From Pseudomonas sp. PB101 (lineage in GTDB: Bacteria > Pseudomonadota > Gammaproteobacteria > Pseudomonadales > Pseudomonadaceae): a stretch of DNA of 64,000 bases. Positions 1-7,568 of the stretch are shown piece by piece. The position numbers and the translations under genes are program-made. The notes below the pieces were generated by a model. The model had not been told where the DNA came from. It worked only from the letters and a program-made list of their open reading frames with translations, and made no database searches. Numbering within the stretch: the stretch's first letter is position 1; the number at the start of each line of letters is the position of its first letter. The stretch lies in contig NZ_RWIR01000096.1 in NCBI RefSeq assembly GCF_009764265.1, forward strand, positions 1 to 64,000, in the 5' to 3' direction.

Positions 1-33
1 TGGCCAGAAGCCGAAGACGGCTTCCACGAATAG
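1..33 (+). CDS. possible 3' end of an upstream gene
   Basis: Frame 1 reads ten residues (WPEAEDGFHE) and then TAG. The acidic tail fits the end of a protein that begins before the window, but ten residues cannot identify a family. The next 70 bases hold no gene and lead into REP elements. The opposite strand and the other frames were not excluded. Confidence 0.3.
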   Translation, partial: WPEAEDGFHE

Positions 34-103
34 GCCTAATACATAGATGCAACGGGGCAGCGGTTTTTCAAAAGCGGGTAGACAGTGGGGGCGAGTCCAT
101 ACA

Positions 104-215
104 TAGGAGCTGGCTTGCCAGCGATGGCGGTCTTGAGGGCTTGCACTTTGTAGGAGCCGGCTTGCTGGCGATGGCGGTTTTGAGGGCGCTATCGCCGGCA
201 AGCCGGCTCCTACAG
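104..215. repeat. REP cluster, TAGGAGC type, three arms
   Basis: Three copies of a REP arm begin near 104 (TAGGAGCTGGCTTGCCAGCG), 150 (TAGGAGCCGGCTTGCTGGCG) and, inverted, 190. The last two face each other and could form a hairpin. The cluster lies just downstream of the minus-strand fliL-like gene. Confidence 0.85.
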
Positions 216-224
216 GATCCAGCA

Positions 225-635
225 TTACTGGATGATCAGGTTGTTGAACAACAGATCCTCAACCACCGGCTTGCCGGTTTCGTCGTTCATCACCTGCTGG
301 GTCTGCTTCAGGGCTTCCTGACGCAGCTTTTCCTTGGCCTCGACGTTGTTCATCGTCTCGGTGGTCTGCTGGGCGAACAGCGCGACCAATTGATTGCGGA
401 TCAAGGGTTCATTGGCCTTCACCGCCTTGGTGGCCTCGTCACCGGTCACCCGCAACGCCACATCAGCCTTGTAGACCTTCAGTTTCGGCGTGCCATCGAG
501 CCCGTAGTTGCCCACGAACGGCGGGCTCAGGGTGATGTAGTTGACCTTCGGTGCCGCACCTTCTTTGGCTTCTTCTTCGGCCACCGCTGCCACAGGCAGA
601 GACAGGGCCAGCAACAACATGATCCACGCTTTCAC
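225..635 (-). CDS. FliL-like flagellar basal body-associated family protein
   Basis: A protein of about 136 residues that resembles the FliL family of basal-body proteins linked to the flagellar stator. It begins with a hydrophobic stretch (MLLLALSLPVAAVAEEE) that looks like a signal peptide, followed by a FliL-like domain ('YITLSPPFVGNY', then 'ADVALRVTGD'). The GTG at 635 is preferred over the ATG at 668 because AAGGAG lies 8 bases upstream of the GTG and the extra residues are charged and precede the signal peptide. No flagellar genes are nearby, so a flagellar role is only inferred from the family; this is a distant, stand-alone member. Confidence 0.75.
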   Translation of the reverse strand: MKAWIMLLLALSLPVAAVAEEEAKEGAAPKVNYITLSPPFVGNYGLDGTPKLKVYKADVALRVTGDEATKAVKANEPLIRNQLVALFAQQTTETMNNVEAKEKLRQEALKQTQQVMNDETGKPVVEDLLFNNLIIQ

Positions 636-785
636 AATTCGCTCCTTATCCGGTTTGCGGCCTAGCATAACGACCCGTCACACAAGCACAAGCTTATGGC
701 TGACTATCAGGGGCGGGCATGCTCGTTGACCCGTCGACCCACACACCTACACTTATCGGCCATCACTCCCAAAGGAATAGCCCTG

Positions 786-1763
786 ATGAAAGCCGTGCTG
801 TGCAAAGCCTTCGGCCCTGCCGAATCGCTGGTGCTTGAAGAGGTCGCCAGCCCTGTGGCGAAGAAAAATGAAATCCTGCTGGAGGTACACGCCGCCGGAG
901 TCAACTTCCCCGACACATTGATCATCGAGGGCAAATACCAGTTCAAGCCACCCTTCCCGTTCTCCCCGGGTGGCGAGGCGTCGGGCGTGGTCAGCGCCGT
1001 GGGCGAAAAGGTCAGCCATTTGAAAGTCGGTGACCGGGTCATGGCCCTGACCGGTTGGGGCAGCTTTGCCGAACAGGTCGCCGTGCCGGGCTACAACGTG
1101 TTGCCGATCCCGCCGACCATGGACTTCAACACCGCCGCCGCCTTCAGCATGACCTACGGCACCTCGATGCATGCGCTCAAGCAACGCGGCAACCTGCAAC
1201 CGGGCGAAACCCTGCTGGTGCTTGGTGCCTCCGGCGGTGTCGGCCTGGCCGCGGTGGAAATCGGCAAGGCCATGGGCGCCCGGGTGATCGCCGCTGCCAG
1301 CAGCGCGGAAAAACTCGCCGTGGCCAAGGCCGCCGGTGCCGATGAGCTGATCAACTACAGCGAAACCAGCCTCAAGGACGAAATCAAACGCCTGACCGAC
1401 GGCCAGGGCGCCGACGTGATCTACGACCCGGTCGGCGGCGACCTGTTCGACCAGGCCATCCGCGCCATCGCCTGGAACGGCCGCCTGCTGGTGGTCGGCT
1501 TCGCCAGCGGGCGCATACCCGAACTGCCGGTCAACCTGGCGCTGCTCAAGGGCGCAGCGGTGCTCGGCGTGTTCTGGGGCTCCTTCGCCCAACGCCAGCC
1601 ACAGGACAACGCGGCAAACTTCCAGCAGTTGTTTGGCTGGTTTGCCGAAGGCAAATTGAAGCCGCTGGTGTCGCAGGTGTATCCGCTGGGCAATGCCGCG
1701 CAAGCCATCAATGATCTTGGCCAGCGCAAAGCGGTCGGGAAAGTGGTGGTGCAGGTTCGCTGA
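786..1763 (+). CDS. NADPH:quinone oxidoreductase family protein (zinc-free MDR)
   Basis: A 325-residue medium-chain dehydrogenase/reductase of the quinone oxidoreductase class. The N-terminal GroES-like fold (about 1-120) contains 'AAGVNFPDTLIIEGKYQ' and lacks the cysteine and histidine zinc ligands of true alcohol dehydrogenases. A Rossmann fold follows with the nucleotide motif 'VLGASGGVGLAAVEIGK' near residues 145-161. It probably reduces quinones or enoyl compounds with NADPH in the cytoplasm. The ATG at 786 matches the family N-terminus (MKAVLCKAFG). The gene stands alone, divergent from the FliL-like gene; the substrate cannot be inferred. Confidence 0.9.
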   Translation: MKAVLCKAFGPAESLVLEEVASPVAKKNEILLEVHAAGVNFPDTLIIEGKYQFKPPFPFSPGGEASGVVSAVGEKVSHLKVGDRVMALTGWGSFAEQVAVPGYNVLPIPPTMDFNTAAAFSMTYGTSMHALKQRGNLQPGETLLVLGASGGVGLAAVEIGKAMGARVIAAASSAEKLAVAKAAGADELINYSETSLKDEIKRLTDGQGADVIYDPVGGDLFDQAIRAIAWNGRLLVVGFASGRIPELPVNLALLKGAAVLGVFWGSFAQRQPQDNAANFQQLFGWFAEGKLKPLVSQVYPLGNAAQAINDLGQRKAVGKVVVQVR

Positions 1764-1814
1764 ATCCGGCAAAGGGCCCGGCCCCCTGTTAACGGGGTCC
1801 AGGCGCTTTGATGC

Positions 1815-2432
1815 CTACAGAAGCTTGCGGATGTCTTCCGGCAAAAACCTCACATACCTGGAAACCGGGTTGTTGGAACATTGCCTGATAATGATCGGCA
1901 CCTTTCTGTTCATGTCGGCAATCAATGACAGACGCCGCTCGGTCGGCAACGTTGCCGTTGAAAACGCATTCGACAGATAAGCCCTGACGTAATAGAACGC
2001 GGCGGAATCGATCCACGCGTATTCAGGGGCACGCGCTAGAGCCTCATTGAGATCGCGGCATCTCAATTCCTTGAGCCACTGATTGAGATGCAGGGGCAGA
2101 TACACATCGAAGCCAAATATCATCGGTGCAATGACTTCCTGCTCCTGAGGCTTGTCACCCTCGACTCTCCATGGCTTGAATCGCCACTGCGCAACGGCGA
2201 CCCGGACTGCCTCGGCGAAATCAGGATGATCGCTTTGCAAAATGCTCACCTTGCTGACCGAGCCATCGGCATGTGCCACGAACCTGACACGGACATTACC
2301 GGTGATTCCGGCCCGTTGCAGCGCCACCGGGTAAATCGGCTTGGGGTTGTATTCCGGCATCAGGAATACCTCACTTGCGCCGTTTGCAGCAGACATTACA
2401 AACAGCAGCACCACACACACAAACCAGCGCAT
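1815..2432 (-). CDS. TonB C-terminal domain protein (energy transducer TonB family)
   Basis: A 205-residue exported protein. A signal peptide or single anchor (RWFVCVVLLFVMSAANGA) is followed at once by a TonB C-terminal domain ('EYNPKPIYPVALQRAGITG' through 'AVAQWRFKPW', about residues 25-90). A further 110 residues have no recognised domain. The proline-rich periplasmic spacer of classical TonB is absent, and no exbB or exbD is adjacent, so it probably does not energise receptors in the usual way. The ATG at 2432 is preferred because GGAGAGAGGG precedes it; an upstream extension to 2531 lacks signal-like features. Confidence 0.75.
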   Translation of the reverse strand: MRWFVCVVLLFVMSAANGASEVFLMPEYNPKPIYPVALQRAGITGNVRVRFVAHADGSVSKVSILQSDHPDFAEAVRVAVAQWRFKPWRVEGDKPQEQEVIAPMIFGFDVYLPLHLNQWLKELRCRDLNEALARAPEYAWIDSAAFYYVRAYLSNAFSTATLPTERRLSLIADMNRKVPIIIRQCSNNPVSRYVRFLPEDIRKLL

Positions 2433-2762
2433 CCCTCTCTCCCCACCCACACCTGAAACGCCATAGCTGGCAGTGCAACCAAGGTTAAAGCTCAAGGGCG
2501 CGGCCTTGAAGGTCACGGCTTCCGGTAACAAAGCAGGAGATTTCCCAAAGAATTGCCCTATTCAGGAGGACTCAGTCGCGTAAAGCATTGGCGGGAAACT
2601 CTTCCTACAACGCCCTTCACTTACACCTGAGCGACATGTTCATAAAGGAACACGCGATATCCAACATTTCCGCTGTTTTGCCGATGAGAACCGGTGCTAT
2701 TTTCGTTAACGAAACTGTAACATTCGCATCCGCAGTCAAAACAAGAAATTTGGAGCTCTTGA

Positions 2763-4112
2763 ATGTTTGCTTTCTTTCGTCCTGCCGCACATCAGGCTCC
2801 ATTGCCTGAAGAAAAAATAGACAGCACTTACCGACGCCTGCGCTGGCAGATTTTCGCCGGCATCTTCATTGGCTATGCGGGTTACTACCTGCTGCGCAAG
2901 AACTTCTCCCTGGCCATGCCGTACCTGATCGACGAGGGTTACTCCCGTGGTCAGCTGGGTTTGGCGATGTCTGCCATCGCGATTGCCTACGGCTTGTCGA
3001 AGTTTCTGATGGGCCTGGTGTCCGACCGCTCCAACCCGCGCTTCTTCCTGCCGTTCGGCCTGCTGGTGTCGGCCGGGGTGATGTTCGTTTTCGGTTTCGC
3101 GCCCTGGGCGACGTCCAGCGTGACCATGATGTTCATTCTGCTGTTCATCAACGGCTGGGCGCAGGGCATGGGATGGCCGCCGAGCGGCCGGACCATGGTG
3201 CACTGGTGGTCGCAGAAGGAGCGTGGCGGCGTGGTGTCCGTGTGGAACGTGGCGCACAACGTCGGTGGCGGCCTGATCGGCCCGTTGTTCCTGATCGGCA
3301 TGGGCCTGTTCAACGATTGGCACGCCGCGTTCTACGTACCGGCAGCCGTGGCGCTGGCGGTAGCGGTGTTCGCCTTTGTGACCATGCGCGACACCCCGCA
3401 ATCGGTTGGCCTGCCGCCGATCGAGCAGTACAAGAACGACTACCCGGAAGGCTACGATGCCAGCCACGAAGAAGAATTCAGCGCCAAGGAAATCTTCGTC
3501 AAATACGTGCTGCGTAACAAAATGCTCTGGTACATCGCCATGGCCAACGTCTTTGTCTACCTGCTGCGCTATGGCGTGCTCGACTGGGCGCCGACCTACC
3601 TCAAGGAAGCCAAGGGTTTCACCGTAGATAAAACTTCGTGGGCGTATTTCTTCTACGAGTGGGCAGGCATTCCGGGCACGCTGCTGTGCGGCTGGATGTC
3701 GGACAAGATCTTCCGTGGCAACCGTGGCCTGACCGGCATGGTGTTCATGGCACTGGTGACGGTCGCGACGCTGGTTTACTGGCTCAACCCGGCCGGCAAT
3801 CCGATGGTCGACATGATCGCACTGCTTTCCATTGGCTTCCTGATCTACGGCCCGGTGATGCTGATCGGCCTGCAGGCGCTGGAGCTGGCACCGAAGAAAG
3901 CGGCCGGTACGGCGGCGGGCTTTACCGGTCTGTTCGGTTACCTGGGCGGTTCGGTCGCGGCCAGCGCAGCGATGGGCTACACCGTGGACCATTTCGGTTG
4001 GGACGGCGGTTTCGTGCTGCTGGTCGGCGCCTGCCTGCTGGCGATGGCCTTTCTGGCCCCGACGCTAGGGCACAAACAAGTCGCCAGTCAGGGCCGCGAA
4101 GCGCTCGCTTGA
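2763..4112 (+). CDS. glpT: sn-glycerol-3-phosphate transporter GlpT
   Basis: A 449-residue major facilitator protein, close to the usual GlpT length, with about 12 membrane segments. It exchanges external glycerol-3-phosphate for internal phosphate across the inner membrane. Recognisable regions are 'YYLLRKNFSLAMPYLIDEG' in the first helices, 'SDRSNPRFFLPFGLL', 'QGMGWPPSGRTMVHWW' and 'RYGVLDWAPTYLKEAKG' in the second half. GGAGCTCTTG precedes the ATG. The last 25 bases overlap the 3' end of the convergent chaC-like gene. The 230 bases upstream are relatively AT-rich and should hold the promoter; no operator was assigned. Confidence 0.95.
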   Translation: MFAFFRPAAHQAPLPEEKIDSTYRRLRWQIFAGIFIGYAGYYLLRKNFSLAMPYLIDEGYSRGQLGLAMSAIAIAYGLSKFLMGLVSDRSNPRFFLPFGLLVSAGVMFVFGFAPWATSSVTMMFILLFINGWAQGMGWPPSGRTMVHWWSQKERGGVVSVWNVAHNVGGGLIGPLFLIGMGLFNDWHAAFYVPAAVALAVAVFAFVTMRDTPQSVGLPPIEQYKNDYPEGYDASHEEEFSAKEIFVKYVLRNKMLWYIAMANVFVYLLRYGVLDWAPTYLKEAKGFTVDKTSWAYFFYEWAGIPGTLLCGWMSDKIFRGNRGLTGMVFMALVTVATLVYWLNPAGNPMVDMIALLSIGFLIYGPVMLIGLQALELAPKKAAGTAAGFTGLFGYLGGSVAASAAMGYTVDHFGWDGGFVLLVGACLLAMAFLAPTLGHKQVASQGREALA

Positions 4113-4756
4113 TCGGCTTTTGACTTACAACGCTTGAGCCGCGCCTCCAGATTCCGGTCTGGCATGGCGTGGCTGCGCAGGGCGTGCGCGGTTTGCTCGA
4201 CATAATCGCGAGTGGTGCCGTAGCGCCCGCAGGCGTTTTCGAACACATGGCTCAGCACATGGTCCGGCAGGTTGCCGGCATAGCTGGGCAGATGTCGCTC
4301 CAGAACGAATCCCAATGCCTGAACCTGGCTGCCATCTTCGAGACGGCAGTTGAGCCAGTGCGGGCGGTAGGAAGGAAATGGCATCTCGCGCTGCCAAAGT
4401 GCGTACAGCGAGGCTTCGAGTTGCTCTTCGGGCAGGCGATAGGCGAAACCGCTGCAAGAACCACCGCGATCCAGGCCAAACACCAGGCCGGGCATTTCCG
4501 GCGTGCCGCGATGTTCGTGGGACCACAGGTACAGCCCGCGATGATAGCCATGCACCCGGCCGCGAACCCGCTCAACCGCCGTGCATTCAGGGCGCCAGAT
4601 CAGCGAACCATACGCAAACAGCCAGACCGGCCCACCCTTGTGGCGCGCCATGGTCGACTGCATCGAGCCGAGTAATTGTTCGTGAGTGAGCTGCGGCCCC
4701 AAGTCGAGCCGCGGAGGGTAAGCCAGATTCAAAAAAGCAGATTCAATGGCGCTCAT
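4088..4756 (-). CDS. ChaC-family gamma-glutamylcyclotransferase
   Basis: A 222-residue protein of the ChaC family, which cleaves glutathione or other gamma-glutamyl compounds to 5-oxoproline in the cytosol. The substrate loop 'VWLFAYGSLIWRPE' (near residues 44-57) is the family signature, and 'RGVFLW'-like text is present as 'GYHRGLYLWSHEHRGTPE'. A catalytic glutamate is expected within 'MPGLVFGLD...' to 'LPEEQLEASL'. It is convergent with glpT and overlaps it by 25 bases. Its promoter must lie in the AT-rich gap 4757-4925. Confidence 0.88.
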   Translation of the reverse strand: MSAIESAFLNLAYPPRLDLGPQLTHEQLLGSMQSTMARHKGGPVWLFAYGSLIWRPECTAVERVRGRVHGYHRGLYLWSHEHRGTPEMPGLVFGLDRGGSCSGFAYRLPEEQLEASLYALWQREMPFPSYRPHWLNCRLEDGSQVQALGFVLERHLPSYAGNLPDHVLSHVFENACGRYGTTRDYVEQTAHALRSHAMPDRNLEARLKRCKSKADQASASRP

Positions 4757-4925
4757 GGCGAATAGCGTTCAGCTCCCCGCGGGTGAAGAATTACTTAATA
4801 GAACGCACCGCTGTAACAATAAGGCACATAAGTTTTAAGGCAATTTAAATGCCATGGCGCAGTTATAACTTACCGAGATTTATATAAGTTTATAAATACC
4901 GAAACGCTATATATGGGGTTATAAC
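4757..4925. other. AT-rich gene-free segment with an imperfect dyad
   Basis: This part of the 308-base gap between the chaC-like gene and the ferredoxin-reductase gene is far richer in A and T than its surroundings. An inverted repeat lies at 4863-4872 (TTATAACTTA) and 4885-4895 (TAAGTTTATAA), with one extra base in the right arm. It probably contains the chaC promoter, and the dyad could be an operator. No coding frame of note was seen. Confidence 0.5.
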
Positions 4926-5028
4926 CTGTAGGAGCGAGCTTGCTCACGATGGTGGTTAACGATGACGCGGGGAGTCAGGCTGCCCGCGGCGCTCTTGGGG
5001 CCATCGCGAGCAGGCTCTCTCCTACAGG
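4926..5028. repeat. REP pair (inverted), TAGGAGC type
   Basis: A left arm CTGTAGGAGCGAGCTTGCTC begins at 4926. An inverted right arm ends in CTCTCTCCTACAG near 5027, after a spacer of about 50 bases. This is a REPIN-like pair placed 3' of the minus-strand reductase gene. Confidence 0.85.
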
Positions 5029-5064
5029 GGGCGCGGCATTAGGAGCGCGGATCAAGATCGCGGA

Positions 5065-6033
5065 TCAAGATCGCGGCGCATACGCAAATACGTCGGCGCG
5101 CATCTGATGGGCGTCCATTCCCGCTTCCACCAGCGCGTCCAGCGTGCCGTAGACCATGGCCGGAGAGCCGCTGGCGTATACGTGCAGCGGCTTGAGGTCC
5201 GGGAAGTCTTCACAGACCGCTTCGTGCAACATGCCGCAACGTCCTTCCCAGCCGCATTGATCGCTGACGACCTTGTGCAAGAACAGGTTGGGCAGCTTCA
5301 GCCATTCATCCCAATGCTCGATCTGGTAAAAATCCTCGGGACGACGCACGCCCCAATACAGATGCACCGGGTGTTTGAAGCCCGAGGCCCGGCAATGTTC
5401 GATCAGGCCGTGGACCTGGCCCATGCCGGTACCGGCGGCGATCAGCACGAGAGGGCCGTCCGGCAACTCTTCCAGGTGGGTATCGCCAAACGGCAGCTCG
5501 ACCCGCACCATGCTGTTGCGCTGGAGCTGTTCGATCAGGCTCAGCGCACTGGGTTCGCGCGCCAGTACGTGGATTTCCAGGTCGCGCACCGCATGCGGGG
5601 CCGAGGCGAGGGAGAAGGCGGATTTTTCGCCGTTCTCGCGCTCGATCATCAGGTACTGACCGGCGTGATAACGCGGTGGTTTGCCGGCCGGAGCCCGCAG
5701 ACGCACGCGCCAGGTGTCGCCGCCCACGTCCTTGCATTCAATGACCTGACACGACACGCGACGCACCGGCAGTTCTCCCAGCGCGAGCACGCCATCCCAC
5801 AACACGATGCAGTCTTCCAGCGGCTCCGCTATGCAAGTGTAGAACTCGCCATGGTCGCGCACATCGCCGGCCTGCTCGACCCGCCCTTCCACCAGCAGCG
5901 CCGCGCACACGTGGCAATTGCCGTTGCGGCAACTTTGCGGGCATTCGTAGCCCAGACGTCGTGCGCCATCGAGAATCCGCTCGCCGGGCAATATCTCGAG
6001 CACTGCTCCGGAAGGCTGCAAGGTTACACGCAT
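5065..6033 (-). CDS. 2Fe-2S ferredoxin / FAD-NAD(P) reductase fusion (CDP-glucoseen reductase-like)
   Basis: A 322-residue electron-transfer protein. A plant-type ferredoxin domain occupies residues 1-90, with iron-sulfur cysteines C35, C40, C43 and C67. An FAD-binding barrel follows ('YHAGQYLMIERENGEKSAFS', about 145-165) and then an NAD-binding domain ('LIAAGTGMGQVHGLIEH', 'YASGSPAMVYG'). It is usually annotated as CDP-6-deoxy-delta-3,4-glucoseen reductase, but nothing here makes that sugar. Its ATG overlaps the ubiD TGA by one base (TGATG), which points to translational coupling and a redox role linked to UbiD or UbiX flavin chemistry. That role is inference. An earlier ATG at 6135 would lie within ubiD and is rejected. 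Confidence 0.88.
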   Translation of the reverse strand: MRVTLQPSGAVLEILPGERILDGARRLGYECPQSCRNGNCHVCAALLVEGRVEQAGDVRDHGEFYTCIAEPLEDCIVLWDGVLALGELPVRRVSCQVIECKDVGGDTWRVRLRAPAGKPPRYHAGQYLMIERENGEKSAFSLASAPHAVRDLEIHVLAREPSALSLIEQLQRNSMVRVELPFGDTHLEELPDGPLVLIAAGTGMGQVHGLIEHCRASGFKHPVHLYWGVRRPEDFYQIEHWDEWLKLPNLFLHKVVSDQCGWEGRCGMLHEAVCEDFPDLKPLHVYASGSPAMVYGTLDALVEAGMDAHQMRADVFAYAPRS

Positions 6034-7499
6034 CAATCTATTCCTAACTGATTCCAGATGGCATCGATCCGCTGTGTCACGGCATCGTCCTTGACGATGA
6101 CCCGGCCCCACTCGCGGGTGGTTTCGCCCGGCCACTTATGCGTGGCATCGAGGCCCATTTTCGAACCCAGGCCGGACACCGGCGAGGCGAAGTCGAGGTA
6201 GTCGATCGGCGTGTTATCGATCATCACCGTGTCGCGCTTGGGGTCCATGCGCGTGGTGATGGCCCAGATCACGTCGTTCCAGTCCCGGGCGTTGATATCG
6301 TCGTCGGTGACAATAACGAACTTGGTGTACATGAACTGTCGCAAAAACGACCAGACACCCAGCATTACCCGCTTGGCATGCCCCGGGTACGACTTCTTCA
6401 TGGTCACGACGGCCATGCGGTACGAGCAACCTTCTGGCGGCAGGTAGAAATCGGTGATCTCCGGGAACTGCTTCTGCAGGATCGGCACGAACACTTCGTT
6501 CAACGCCACGCCGAGGATCGCCGGCTCATCCGGTGGACGGCCGGTGTAGGTGCTGTGGTAGATCGGCTTGATCCGGTGGGTGATGCGCTCGACGGTGAAC
6601 ACCGGGAAGCTGTCGACTTCGTTGTAGTAACCGGTGTGGTCGCCGTACGGGCCTTCATCGGCCATCTCGCCCGGATGAATCACGCCTTCGAGGATGATTT
6701 CGGCGGTCGCCGGCACTTGCAGGTCGTTGCCGCGGCACTTCACCAGCTCGGTGCGGTTACCGCGCAGCAGGCCGGCGAAGGCGTATTCGGAAAGGCTGTC
6801 GGGTACCGGGGTCACGGCGCCGAGGATGGTCGCCGGGTCAGCGCCCAGCGCGACCGATACCGGGAACGGCTGGCCAGGATGCTTCTCGCACCACTCGCGA
6901 AAATCCAGCGCGCCGCCACGGTGGCTCAGCCAGCGCATGATGACCTTGTTGCGGCCGATCACTTGCTGACGATAGATGCCGAGGTTCTGGCGATCCTTGT
7001 TCGGGCCTTTGGTGACGGTCAGGCCCCAGGTGATCAACGGACCGACATCGCCCGGCCAGCAGGTCTGTACCGGCAACATGGCCAGGTCGACGTCGTCGCC
7101 TTCGATGACCACTTCCTGGCACACCGCGTCCTTGACGACTTTCGGCGCCATCGCAATGATCTTGCGGAAGATCGGCAGCTTGGACCAGGCGTCCTTCAGA
7201 CCCTTCGGCGGCTCGGGCTCCTTGAGGAATGCCAGCAGCTTGCCGATCTCGCGCAGTTCGCTGACCGATTCGGCGCCCATGCCCATGGCGACCCGCTCGG
7301 GGGTGCCGAACAGGTTGCCGAGCACCGGGATGTCATAGCCTGTGGGCTTTTCGAACAACAGCGCCGGACCTTTGGCCCGCAGCGTGCGATCACACACCTC
7401 GGTCATCTCCAGCACTGGAGAGACGGGGATCTGGATGCGTTTCAACTCTCCGCGCTGCTCAAGCTGCTGCACGAAATCCCGAAGATCCTTGAATTTCAT
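6033..7499 (-). CDS. ubiD: 4-hydroxy-3-polyprenylbenzoate decarboxylase UbiD
   Basis: A 488-residue decarboxylase that removes the ring carboxyl group in ubiquinone synthesis, using prenylated FMN made by UbiX. The start MKFKDLRDFVQQLE matches the family and is preferred over a start four codons upstream. Characteristic stretches are 'IYRQQVIGRNKVIMRWLSHR' (prFMN and metal binding), 'ADEGPYGDHTGYYNE' and 'ATRMDPKRD'-like 'TTRMDPKRDTVMID'. It is followed with a 1-base overlap by the ferredoxin-reductase gene. The arrangement parallels E. coli, where the flavin reductase gene fre follows ubiD. Confidence 0.97.
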   Translation of the reverse strand: MKFKDLRDFVQQLEQRGELKRIQIPVSPVLEMTEVCDRTLRAKGPALLFEKPTGYDIPVLGNLFGTPERVAMGMGAESVSELREIGKLLAFLKEPEPPKGLKDAWSKLPIFRKIIAMAPKVVKDAVCQEVVIEGDDVDLAMLPVQTCWPGDVGPLITWGLTVTKGPNKDRQNLGIYRQQVIGRNKVIMRWLSHRGGALDFREWCEKHPGQPFPVSVALGADPATILGAVTPVPDSLSEYAFAGLLRGNRTELVKCRGNDLQVPATAEIILEGVIHPGEMADEGPYGDHTGYYNEVDSFPVFTVERITHRIKPIYHSTYTGRPPDEPAILGVALNEVFVPILQKQFPEITDFYLPPEGCSYRMAVVTMKKSYPGHAKRVMLGVWSFLRQFMYTKFVIVTDDDINARDWNDVIWAITTRMDPKRDTVMIDNTPIDYLDFASPVSGLGSKMGLDATHKWPGETTREWGRVIVKDDAVTQRIDAIWNQLGID

Positions 7500-7568
7500 T
7501 GATGTTGGCACCCGAAAAATAGGCGTACATCCTACCTGCTCTGCCGGCCGCTGGCAGCTTATCGCTGC

